Assembly (NCBI GenBank): GCA_963759115.1
Contig: CAVWXT010000001.1
Coordinates: 434,001-498,000 of the forward strand
From: CAVWXT01 sp963759115
GTDB lineage: Bacteria > Planctomycetota > Planctomycetia > Pirellulales > Thermoguttaceae
Length of the DNA stretch: 64,000 nt
Reading direction: 5' to 3'
In this document: positions 24,099-31,674 of the stretch, in pieces
How the letters are laid out: each line of letters starts with the position of its first letter
Numbering within the stretch: the stretch's first letter is position 1
Notes under the pieces: model-generated
The model's database searches: none
Told to the model about the DNA's origin: nothing
The model's input: only the letters and a program-made list of their open reading frames with translations
Position numbers and translations under genes: made by a program

Positions 24099-24106
24099 AA
24101 AACGAA

Positions 24107-24343
24107 ATGCCAACGGTGCTTCGACGCGGGCCGTACCGCTTCTTCTTCTATCCCAATGACCGGGAAGAACCACAGCATGTCCATGTTGAACGGGACGACA
24201 AAGTCGCCAAGTTCTGGATCAATCCCGTAAGATTGCAGAGTAGCGGCGGATTCGGTCGGGCCGAGATCGCTGCGATTCACAAAATCGTCGTCGCAAATCG
24301 TCAACGACTTGGCGAGGCTTGGAATGAGTATTTCCACGGTTGA
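24107..24343 (+). CDS. DUF4160 family protein
   Basis: 78 residues with the family signature FFFYPNDREEPQHVHVERDD, followed by AKFWINP and a C-terminal helix E-I-A-A-I-H-K-I-V. RBS gggagg lies upstream. DUF4160 proteins are nearly always paired with DUF2442 proteins, as here, and the pair is widely suspected to be a toxin-antitoxin-like module, though its biochemical role is not established. The stop lies 20 bases inside the next gene, so the two are translationally linked. Inserted between rpoC and rpsL, where core genes would normally be close. Confidence 0.8.
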   Translation: MPTVLRRGPYRFFFYPNDREEPQHVHVERDDKVAKFWINPVRLQSSGGFGRAEIAAIHKIVVANRQRLGEAWNEYFHG

Positions 24344-24632
24344 AATTGAAATCCCTGCGGCTCTCAACGTGTCGGTGACGGCGGATAGCCTCAGCGTCGA
24401 CTTGAGCGACGGCAGGACGATCTCCGCGCCCTTGGCGTGGTTTCCCCGCCTCGTGCACGCCACGTTGGCGGAACGCAAGAAATGGCGGTTGATCGGCAAC
24501 GGTCAAGGCATTCACTGGCCGGACGTCGACGAGGATATCAGCGTGGAGGGCTTGCTGGCCGGCAGGCCGTCCGGAGAGAGCCAGACCTCCCTCGACAAAT
24601 GGCTCCTGAAGCGTAAACGCCGGCGATCGTAG
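24324..24632 (+). CDS. DUF2442 family protein
   Basis: 102 residues from the ATG at 24324, which overlaps the DUF4160 gene by 20 bases. Contains the family's VSVTADSLSVDLSDGRTISAPL and the W-F-P-R-L segment, then R-L-I-G-N-G-Q-G-I-H-W-P-D-V-D-E-D-I-S-V, which is strongly conserved in DUF2442. Small soluble protein, probably binding its DUF4160 partner. The C-terminal tail is basic. An in-frame TTG at 24309 is a less likely start. Confidence 0.8.
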   Translation: MSISTVEIEIPAALNVSVTADSLSVDLSDGRTISAPLAWFPRLVHATLAERKKWRLIGNGQGIHWPDVDEDISVEGLLAGRPSGESQTSLDKWLLKRKRRRS

Positions 24633-24713
24633 AGTGACGGGAGTGATGATAGGTGGGGCCAAAGCCGTCCACCCGAAAGTGATTCTCGTCCCCGGTTGCG
24701 CGTGTGCGCGTGT

Positions 24714-24731
24714 TTTTGTGATATTGCCCCT
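24714..24731. repeat. Left target-site duplication of the insertion sequence
   Basis: ttttgtgatattgcccct here is repeated exactly at 26242-26259 on the other side of the element, giving a 17-18 base direct repeat. This is long for an insertion sequence but fits the IS1202/ISNCY group. Confidence 0.75.
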
Positions 24732-26241
24732 GTCGTGCGCCATTAGAATTGTCCCCATTAGCGACCAATAGAAATGTCCCCTAAGATCGTTTCCGAAAGG
24801 AAACGAGAGAATGGGGACGATTTCGATGAGTCGGAAAGAACGAAAGCGGCTGGAGGCGTTCAGTCGGGTGAAAACGGGGGGGATGACCCTGGTCGAGGCG
24901 AGCGAACTGCTGAGGCTGAGTTATCGCCAAACGAAGCGGGCGTGGTCTCGGTATCAGAGCGAAGGCGATGCCGGCCTGGTACATCGGCTGCGTGGCCGAG
25001 CCCCCAATCGGCATTCGCCGGAGAAGACCAAACAGCGGTCGCTGGCGTTGTATCGCGAGCGGTACGCCGATTACGGGGCGACGTTGGCGGCGGAAATGCC
25101 TGGAGAAGGAAGACGGCGTGAAGGTCTCGGTGACCACGCTGCGGCGGTGGCTGTTGCAGGCGGGCTTGTTGGATCGCCGGCGCAAGCGGCGACTGCATCG
25201 TCGTCGTCGAACGCGGCGCGAGCACCTTGGCGAGTTGGTGCAGATGGACGGTTCGTTTCACGACTGGTTCGAGGGGCGGCGTGGCTGGGCGGTGCTGATG
25301 GTCATGATCGACGATGCCACAGGCAGGGTGACGGCGCGGTTCTACGAGAAAGAATCATGGGCATCGTCGTCGGACTTGTTTCAGCGTTACGCCCGGCGGC
25401 ACGGCTTGCCGCGCGGTCTGTACGTGGATCAGCACAGTATTTATCGGCCGGAGGGTGAGCCGACGGATGCGGAATTGCTCGACAATTGCCCGCCAGAAAC
25501 GCAGTTTGGGCGAGCCATGCGCGAACTGGACGTGGAGCTGATTCTGGCGCGGAGTCCGCAAGCGAAGGGGCGTGTGGAGCGTATGAACGGAACGCTTCAG
25601 GATCGGCTGGTCAAGGCGTTGCGGCGCGCGAAGATCTCCGACTTGGAGTCGGCGAACCGATTCCTGGAGGAGACGTTTCTGGTGGGATTCAACGCGCGCT
25701 TCGCGGTGGCGGCGGCGGCGGCGGAGGACTGGCATCGCCCGCTATCGGCCGGCACGGAGCTGGCGCGCATCGTGTCGATTCAAGAATCGCGGGTGGTGGC
25801 CAAGGACTGGACATTGCGTTGGCGGAATCGCATCTTGCAATTGCCGCGTGAGACGGCCGAGTTCATTCGGAGCGGTCAGCGCGTGACGGTCTGCGAACCG
25901 CTGGACGGCGTGCTGCGGGTGTTCGCTGGCCAGCGCGAAGTGTGTTGGTCGCCGATCTTGGCCCCACCGCTGCCAAAGCCGGCCAAGCGTACCGGCCCGA
26001 CGGGTTCGAGTCAGGGGCACAAGCCTGCCGCGAACCATCCCTGGCGCGGCCGGCGAGTGGCTGCGGCCCGACCAGAGCCTTCCGCCCCCCTCCCGCCGCC
26101 GGCGGAAAAAGTGGCGTGCTCCGCTTCGGCTCGCTGCGCTCGCCTCGCGGAGCACGCCACTTTAGGGTAGACGAAAACCATAACAGTAACGGGACATTTC
26201 TATTGGCGCAAAACAGGGGACATTTCTATTGGTTGACAACA
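24731..26241 (+). mobile_element. IS1202/ISNCY-type insertion sequence
   Basis: About 1.51 kb. Each end carries two tandem copies of an inner motif, ccaatagaaatgtcccc and a variant (left 24740-24781; right, inverted, 26192-26235), so the terminal inverted repeats are duplicated motifs beginning TGT. One transposase gene inside. Flanked by 17-18 base direct repeats. Insertion is only 20 bases upstream of the -35 box of the rpsL promoter. Confidence 0.8.
24811..26170 (+). CDS. IS1202/ISNCY-type transposase, one indel
   Basis: About 450 residues after removing one extra c near 25098 (AAEML/EKEDGVKV). The N-terminal HTH reads ASELLRLSYRQTKRAWSRYQSEG, then HRLRGRAPNR. The DDE core shows VQMDGSFHDWFEGR (first Asp), LYVDQHSIYR (second Asp) and AKGRVERMNGTLQDRLV (Glu). 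The C-terminal part includes a Pro-rich tail. The indel may be technical, since others hit essential genes, so activity cannot be excluded. The start at 24811 follows an aaggaaac RBS-like sequence; 24826 is an alternative. Confidence 0.8.
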
Positions 26242-26259
26242 TTTTGTGATATTGCCCCT
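26242..26259. repeat. Right target-site duplication of the insertion sequence
   Basis: Exact copy of 24714-24731. Removing the element and one copy restores a continuous sequence running into ttgaca, showing the original rpsL upstream region. Confidence 0.75.
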
Positions 26260-26260
26260 A

Positions 26261-26289
26261 TTGACATCCACCGCGAAACTGGCAAAATA
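26261..26289 (+). promoter_or_regulatory. Candidate rpsL promoter
   Basis: -35 ttgaca (26261-26266), exactly 17 bases, -10 aaaata (26284-26289), about 50 bases before the rpsL ATG. A perfect -35 box at the right place; the insertion sequence stops just short of it, leaving it intact. Confidence 0.6.
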
Positions 26290-26341
26290 AGGGTTTCTTG
26301 GCTGCGGAGAAGCTGTTTCCCGAGGAAGTTCGAGAGCATCG

Positions 26342-26713
26342 ATGCCCACAATCAACCAATTGGTGCGTAAAGAGCGGCGCGTGCCGCGGAAGTTCAGCAA
26401 GGCCCCCGTTCTGGACAAGTGTCCCGCGAAACGGGGGGTGTGCTTGCAGGTCAAGACCATGACCCCCAAGAAGCCGAACTCGGCCTTGCGGAAGATCGCC
26501 CGCGTGCGGCTCTCCAACGGCAAGGAAGTCACGGTCTACATCCCCGGCGAGGGGCACACCCTGCAAGAGCACTCGATCGTGCTGGTGCGCGGCGGCCGCG
26601 TCCGCGACTTGCCGGGCGTGCGCTATCAGGTGGTCCGTGGGGCGTTGGACACCCTCGGCGTTCAGGACCGCAAGCAGTCCCGCAGCCGGTACGGAGCGAA
26701 AAAGCCTAGTTGA
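26342..26713 (+). CDS. rpsL: 30S ribosomal protein S12
   Basis: 123 residues, full length. PTINQLVRKER, KCPAKRGVC, TPKKPNSALRK and GVQDRKQSRSRYGAKKP are diagnostic. Lys43, the classic streptomycin-resistance position, is wild type. Part of the decoding centre. Starts what should be the str operon; rpsG follows after 105 bases that hold a word-type inverted repeat. Confidence 0.97.
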   Translation: MPTINQLVRKERRVPRKFSKAPVLDKCPAKRGVCLQVKTMTPKKPNSALRKIARVRLSNGKEVTVYIPGEGHTLQEHSIVLVRGGRVRDLPGVRYQVVRGALDTLGVQDRKQSRSRYGAKKPS

Positions 26714-26808
26714 GGGATTAGGGATTGGGGATTAGGGATTAGCATGTCAGCGTTCCGATCCGCCCCGATCCAATGTCCCTCCAATCCCTAATCTCTAATC
26801 CCTAATCC
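26711..26808. repeat. Inverted repeat of ggattaggg words between rpsL and rpsG
   Basis: 26711-26742 repeats agggattagg; 26774-26808 repeats its complement, ccctaatcc. The arms can form a long hairpin inside the rpsL-rpsG message. A one-sided copy (ggattagggattaggg) lies after rplK at 11676. Confidence 0.6.
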
Positions 26809-26818
26809 GTGCGTCATC

Positions 26819-27289
26819 ATGGGTCGTCTGACTGCCAGCAAGAAAACGCTCGCCCCCGATCCGAAGTGCGGATCGATGTTGGCCAGCAAGTTCGTCAACT
26901 GCCTGATGTGGAGCGGCAAGAAGAGCGTCGCCGAGAACGTGTTTTACGACGCCTTGGAGGCGATCCGCGAGAAGATCAAGGACGTCGAGCCGATCGACGT
27001 GTTTACGCAGGCGCTGGAGAACGTGAAGCCCAACATCGAGGTCCGCTCGAAGCGCGTCGGCGGGGCCTCCTACCAGGTGCCGATGCAAGTGAACCGCAAC
27101 CGGCAGCAGTCGTTGGCGATCCGCTGGATCTTGGGCGCGGTCCGCGAGAAGAAGGGCCGCCCCACCAGCGAGAAACTGGCCGCCGAGTTGATGGCCGCGT
27201 ACAACCGCGAAGGCACCGCCATGACCAAGCGCGAGAACGTCCACCGCATGGCCGACGCCAACAAGGCCTTTGCCCATTTCGCCTGGTAG
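26819..27289 (+). CDS. rpsG: 30S ribosomal protein S7
   Basis: 156 residues, normal length. LASKFVNCLMWSGKKSVAENVFYDAL, KPNIEVRSKRVGGASYQVPMQV and the Met/Lys/Arg-rich C-terminus are typical. Assembles the 3' major domain of 16S rRNA and commonly autoregulates the str operon. In many bacteria fusA follows; here the next genes belong to a restriction-type island on the opposite strand. Confidence 0.97.
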   Translation: MGRLTASKKTLAPDPKCGSMLASKFVNCLMWSGKKSVAENVFYDALEAIREKIKDVEPIDVFTQALENVKPNIEVRSKRVGGASYQVPMQVNRNRQQSLAIRWILGAVREKKGRPTSEKLAAELMAAYNREGTAMTKRENVHRMADANKAFAHFAW

Positions 27290-27364
27290 CCACGAGTTAC
27301 TTTCGACGCCGTGCCGGCTGCCCCCCTTGCCGGCGCGGCGTTCTTATGCGCGGAGTTGCGGCTC

Positions 27365-30300
27365 TCACCTGAATTCCGCCGGCAGACCCGTGATGATCCT
27401 GACCGTCTCGACACTCACGCGCACCACCTGGCCGACGAGGCGGACGATATACTCCGGGTCGTCGACCCGGTTCGGGTCGGAGCGGATGCCGCTGCGCTTG
27501 TCCTCGCTCACCTGGTATTGGTCGATCACCCATTCCAGCGCGCTGCGGTTGCCCAAGCGATAGTCGAAGACTTCGGGCGGGATGCCGGCCAGCGTGAGCG
27601 AGTCATTCACCTTGAGCGACGTTTTGTCCTTGGCTAGCCGCATTTTTTCGACTTGGTACGAGAGCGGCACGCCGGGCGTTTCGATCCAATCCAAGGGCCA
27701 CGGCTCCAGCTTCTCGTAGTCCAGGTGCAGCCGGGCCAGTTTCTCGCCGGCGGCAGCGAAGGCGCGGAAGTCAGCGGCCAGCGGGATTCGCGGCAGTTCC
27801 CGCTTGAGGTTCTCGGCATAGCGCTCACGGTAACCCGGATGGTGCAACAGGCCGTAGACGTAATAAAAGATGTCCCACTTCGTGATCTTCTTGTTGCCGT
27901 AATGCTCGCGAAAGTGCCTCAAGGCCCAATCGGTGACATTCTCTCGACGGTTGCCGCCGTCCTCATCGTAGAGGTAGAAGGGGAAACATTGACCAGCGCG
28001 CCCCCCTACAGCCTCATTTGCGATTCGATTGCTCATCAAAGCCGAAAAAGGAACCTGAGAATGGTTCGTGGAGCAGATTACCGCGTTCTCGGTTTCAGCC
28101 TTGTGGTTTGGGAATACCAGGCGCAGGATTCCAGGACGATCATTAAGGATGGCGTCGTAATACAGATGTTGCTTAGTATACGGACGATAGAGGCACGTTG
28201 TGACGTGGGTTGGCTCGTATTCAACATAATCGCCGCGTTGCAGGTGATCCTTGAGCGTGCTGCTCCACTTCACAGATTGGTACTCGATGAAATCGTCAAT
28301 GTTTTCGCCTTGGTAACGTCGAATATACCGGTCAACCTCACGATTGTAATGTTCCGCAAACGCCTCCACGCGCGCACACAGAGCGACTCTGTCAAAACCG
28401 TACACTATCTCGTCCCGATTGCTCTTTGCGCCCGTGGAGTATCTGCGGAAAATAGTGGCATTGTCCTTGTTTCCCAGCGCGATGAAGCTCTCAAGTTCAT
28501 TGGCATGCCCGAGCGATATCCAATTATGGCGCCGATCCTGCGACAGGCGTGCCCACTTGATCTTGGAGACCGTTTTCACCGTGGCAAGCCATTCGAGTTT
28601 GCGCTCCTTCCGCCACTCTTCGGGAACGCGATGATACACGATCTGTCGCGGCTTTCGGGCCGCCTTGCGAACAGCCAAGGTGATTCCAACTCCCACCTGG
28701 ATTCCAAAGACGTTGTGTGTCGTGCCACTGAGTCTTGGGTTGCGGCGAACATTTCCGTGGAGGTCCACGTGGTAGATGCGAGTGTACTCGCGTTCCAGCA
28801 CCGCTCTCATGCCGTCAAACGGCGGACCATCAATGAAGAAGCTGTTGTTGGTGACCAGACACACTATGCCATCGCGTCCGTTCAGCCTGTCTGTTGCCCA
28901 ACGGATGAACTTCACGTAGGGATCGTAGAGCTTGTTCTTGAGGGTCGCTGCAGATTGCTTGGCGTAGGTCGTCCTTATGCGTCCGTCAACGACCTCGTAC
29001 TTTCGGTTCTTATTGTTATCGTTTTCGTTTACCTGGTTGGCGTTGTAGGGAGGATTGCCGAGGACCACGGTGATCTGTGCATCCCTTTCGCGTTGAACGC
29101 GAACAACATTCTCTTGGACCATGAAACCAAATGCACTCTGCTCACCTTTGGCCAAGTCAAGCGTATCGACGAAACACAGCCCCTCGAAAGGGTCATAGGT
29201 TCCGCTCCGCTCATAGTAGGCGTGCTCGATGTTCAATGCAGCGATGTAATACGGCAGCAGCATCACTTCATTGGCGAAAAGCTGTTGACGGTACATCCGC
29301 GGCAGGTCTTTCTTCGGGATGCGGCGCAAGAGGTTGACGATAAAATTGCCCGTGCCCGTGCAAGGATCGAGAATGTGTACGTCCGCGTCGCCCAGGGTCT
29401 TGCCGAACTCGCTCTTCAAAACCTCTTCCACGCTCGCACACATGAAATCGACGATTTCCTGCGGCGTGTAGACGATGCCGTGCGTGTCGGCCACCTTCAC
29501 CGAGTAACCCTGGAAGAACCGCTCGTAAACCGTGTTCAAGAAGTGCTGCTTCTCGGTGTAGCTTTCAATCGTGGCCGCGGCTGACTCGATGGCCAGATAG
29601 AACCGGTCGAGCGACTTGAGGAAGTCGTGCCGGTTGAACGACTTGCTCACCAGCGCGTCGATCACCTTCTCGATTTCGGCGGCAATGACGTTGCGGCGGG
29701 TGAAATCCTGGTTGTCGAAGATCGTGCGGATCAGCCGCTCGGTCAACAAGTGCTGAACGAGCATTTCGTCGACCGCCTCAACGCGGAGGTTCGGGTTCAA
29801 CGAGTTCCGGCACAACTCATAGAAGCCGTCGAACGCCTCGATGAAGCGAGGGTTGTGTTTGTGAGCGTGGTTGATCTTCTCGACCAGACCGCGGGCCAAG
29901 TCCGGTACCCGTTGCTTGAACTCGTCGATGGCCTTGCTGAAATCCTCGTGGGCAGGTTCAGTGTAGGCGAAGAACGCATTTAGAAGGTCGGCAAGCTGCT
30001 GCGGCTCTGTGAGGTCGGCCTTCATCGCCAGTTGGCCGTTCTGGTAGAGAAAGCCCTGGCGGGTGTCTTCGAAGATGGTATTGCCCAGCGGATAGCCCTT
30101 AGCGATCTTCTTACGGATCTCCGTTTCCAGGTTGTCCTGAGTGTCTTTGGCCTCCCAGTAGCCGCGGGTGATGTAGTAGTCGTCGCGGAAGGTGCCGTCG
30201 GGCCGGATCGAGCGTCCTCCAGCCGTGTCCGTGAGTTGGGGAATCAATGTCCAATCGAAGTGCCGGCCGACCTGGTCCAACATGGTCTGAAAGGCCGTCG

Positions 30301-30406
30301 AGATGGCCGATTCGTGCTCCACGTCCTGCCGCTGGTACGCCTGGAGGGCCTCGTAATAGGCATTGATCGCCTTGTCGGTGGGCTTAATCTTCTTGGCGGC
30401 AGACAT
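27365..30406 (-). CDS. Single-chain restriction-modification enzyme (type IIG/ISP-like)
   Basis: 1013 residues from the ATG at 30406 (an in-frame start at 30457 adds 17). A PD-(D/E)xK nuclease signature is at residues 70-87 (PDGTF, then YWEAKD). A helical region follows, then an N6-adenine methyltransferase: YTPQEIVDFM near 313, motif I DPCTGTGNF near 347 and motif IV NPPYNA near 451. The C-terminal ~450 residues should be the target-recognition part. No helicase motifs are visible, unlike full type ISP enzymes such as LlaGI. It probably methylates and cuts DNA as one polypeptide. GC is lower in the middle than in the core genes, fitting transfer. A HEPN-like gene lies immediately upstream on the same strand. 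Confidence 0.8.
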   Translation of the reverse strand: MSAAKKIKPTDKAINAYYEALQAYQRQDVEHESAISTAFQTMLDQVGRHFDWTLIPQLTDTAGGRSIRPDGTFRDDYYITRGYWEAKDTQDNLETEIRKKIAKGYPLGNTIFEDTRQGFLYQNGQLAMKADLTEPQQLADLLNAFFAYTEPAHEDFSKAIDEFKQRVPDLARGLVEKINHAHKHNPRFIEAFDGFYELCRNSLNPNLRVEAVDEMLVQHLLTERLIRTIFDNQDFTRRNVIAAEIEKVIDALVSKSFNRHDFLKSLDRFYLAIESAAATIESYTEKQHFLNTVYERFFQGYSVKVADTHGIVYTPQEIVDFMCASVEEVLKSEFGKTLGDADVHILDPCTGTGNFIVNLLRRIPKKDLPRMYRQQLFANEVMLLPYYIAALNIEHAYYERSGTYDPFEGLCFVDTLDLAKGEQSAFGFMVQENVVRVQRERDAQITVVLGNPPYNANQVNENDNNKNRKYEVVDGRIRTTYAKQSAATLKNKLYDPYVKFIRWATDRLNGRDGIVCLVTNNSFFIDGPPFDGMRAVLEREYTRIYHVDLHGNVRRNPRLSGTTHNVFGIQVGVGITLAVRKAARKPRQIVYHRVPEEWRKERKLEWLATVKTVSKIKWARLSQDRRHNWISLGHANELESFIALGNKDNATIFRRYSTGAKSNRDEIVYGFDRVALCARVEAFAEHYNREVDRYIRRYQGENIDDFIEYQSVKWSSTLKDHLQRGDYVEYEPTHVTTCLYRPYTKQHLYYDAILNDRPGILRLVFPNHKAETENAVICSTNHSQVPFSALMSNRIANEAVGGRAGQCFPFYLYDEDGGNRRENVTDWALRHFREHYGNKKITKWDIFYYVYGLLHHPGYRERYAENLKRELPRIPLAADFRAFAAAGEKLARLHLDYEKLEPWPLDWIETPGVPLSYQVEKMRLAKDKTSLKVNDSLTLAGIPPEVFDYRLGNRSALEWVIDQYQVSEDKRSGIRSDPNRVDDPEYIVRLVGQVVRVSVETVRIITGLPAEFR

Positions 30407-30504
30407 AACGCCCAACCTAGGCAAAGCCGAGTGAATGGTCAAGTGGAGTTGGCTCAAAACGTCGCACAGGCGCGCGAGCGGCGCCCAAGCGCCGCCGCTT
30501 ACGC

Positions 30505-31380
30505 CTATGCTAATTCTTCAACGATCCTGGTAACACGGTCCTTCAGAACACCGAAAAGATACTTTGTATTGCATGGAGTAATCTGTATCTTGCCATCCAC
30601 GACGTAGAAGATTTCACCTTGCGATAGTGGAGGGGTCGTCCCGGTCGTGTCCACGAAGCGAGCCTTGTACTTGTCAAGAGAGGTCCCAAAGCGTCCGCCG
30701 TTGTGGGCCAACGCATGCCTGACGAACTTCGCAAGATCAACCTCGTCGTGGTTCCAACAGTGGTCAGTAAGCGGATCGCCGAAGTGCTTGGCGAATGCAA
30801 CCTTGATCGGCTTGTGTTTTGACGAATAGTCAGACTCTTTGGTCCTGATCACATTCGCAAGAAAATCCTCATAGGCGAAGAACAACGAGCCGTAATTGAT
30901 GCGCTGTGAACCAAGGATGCAGAAGGGGAATTCCGAAGTATGAGTGATGAACTCCCAATACTGTTCAACGTCAAAGTGGACTTTGGACTGCTCGCTCCTG
31001 AGAGTCTGAAATGCCTCTTCTTCAATCGCGGCTACAGCGCGTCTCAATGCTATCCGTTGATTGAAGTTCAAGGTGGGCATCCGCGCTTCCAGCTTGTCGC
31101 AGAGGCCTTTGACAAATGTACCAGAGTAATCAGCCCGAAAACGTAAGCTTCCCTTATACTCGCCGTCCGCGAATTCTCTCAAAGATTGAATCAAGAGCCA
31201 CGGAAGCAGATGCACGCCATTCGTCGAGCGCCACGCGACCATCAGGGTATCAACAGCGTGTTTCAATGGGGAGTTGTTGACCAACGCGAAGATGCGTTTG
31301 CACCACGCGTGGTCGAAGAACTGCTCGTAGGAGGCTAGGTTCGGTTCGATGAGCGCGTGGTCCATGATCTCTTTTTCCAT
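30505..31380 (-). CDS. Protein with HEPN-like RxxxxH motif next to the R-M gene
   Basis: 291 residues, lower GC than average, transcribed toward the restriction enzyme with about 100 bases between them. Mostly helical. FVRHALAHNGG at 219-229 gives R-x4-H (Arg221, His226), the arrangement seen in HEPN-domain RNases of defence and toxin systems. YEDFLANVIRTKE near 170-182 resembles the first HEPN helix. The N-terminal half contains a possible second helical domain. Assignment rests on the motif and on context; a general RNase or abortive-infection role is inference. No signal peptide or membrane segment. Confidence 0.55.
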   Translation of the reverse strand: MEKEIMDHALIEPNLASYEQFFDHAWCKRIFALVNNSPLKHAVDTLMVAWRSTNGVHLLPWLLIQSLREFADGEYKGSLRFRADYSGTFVKGLCDKLEARMPTLNFNQRIALRRAVAAIEEEAFQTLRSEQSKVHFDVEQYWEFITHTSEFPFCILGSQRINYGSLFFAYEDFLANVIRTKESDYSSKHKPIKVAFAKHFGDPLTDHCWNHDEVDLAKFVRHALAHNGGRFGTSLDKYKARFVDTTGTTPPLSQGEIFYVVDGKIQITPCNTKYLFGVLKDRVTRIVEELA

Positions 31381-31674
31381 TCGGATGGCTCGCTGTTAGG
31401 CGGCCTGACAGATCATCCTTCACGGATATACGGCCCCCCAACATCAGGCCCAACTTCACACGGGAGCCATCTTTACGTTGCACACGATTGTACACCCTTG
31501 GCAAGCAGTGGCCATACTCCCAAGCGGCCAACCAGCACCGCCATGCTCGTGCGCGGCTGCCACCGCCGGCTCGTCCGGCCGTGCCGTTGCTTACCTGGTG
31601 GCCCAAAAACTTGTCTTGAAATGGGCCGCCGGATAGTGTACACAAATATCCATGCCCGCGCCCCTCTGTCACCG
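31381..31674. other. Intergenic stretch between island and glycosidase pair
   Basis: About 290 bases with no supported gene, tRNA or clear terminal repeat. The sequence is mixed in composition and may be a remnant boundary of the inserted island. Confidence 0.35.

Noticed and set aside
26711..26808. Telomere-like ggattaggg repeats
   Set aside because: Short, internal to an operon and paired with its own complement; matches the other word-type inverted repeats rather than a chromosome end.
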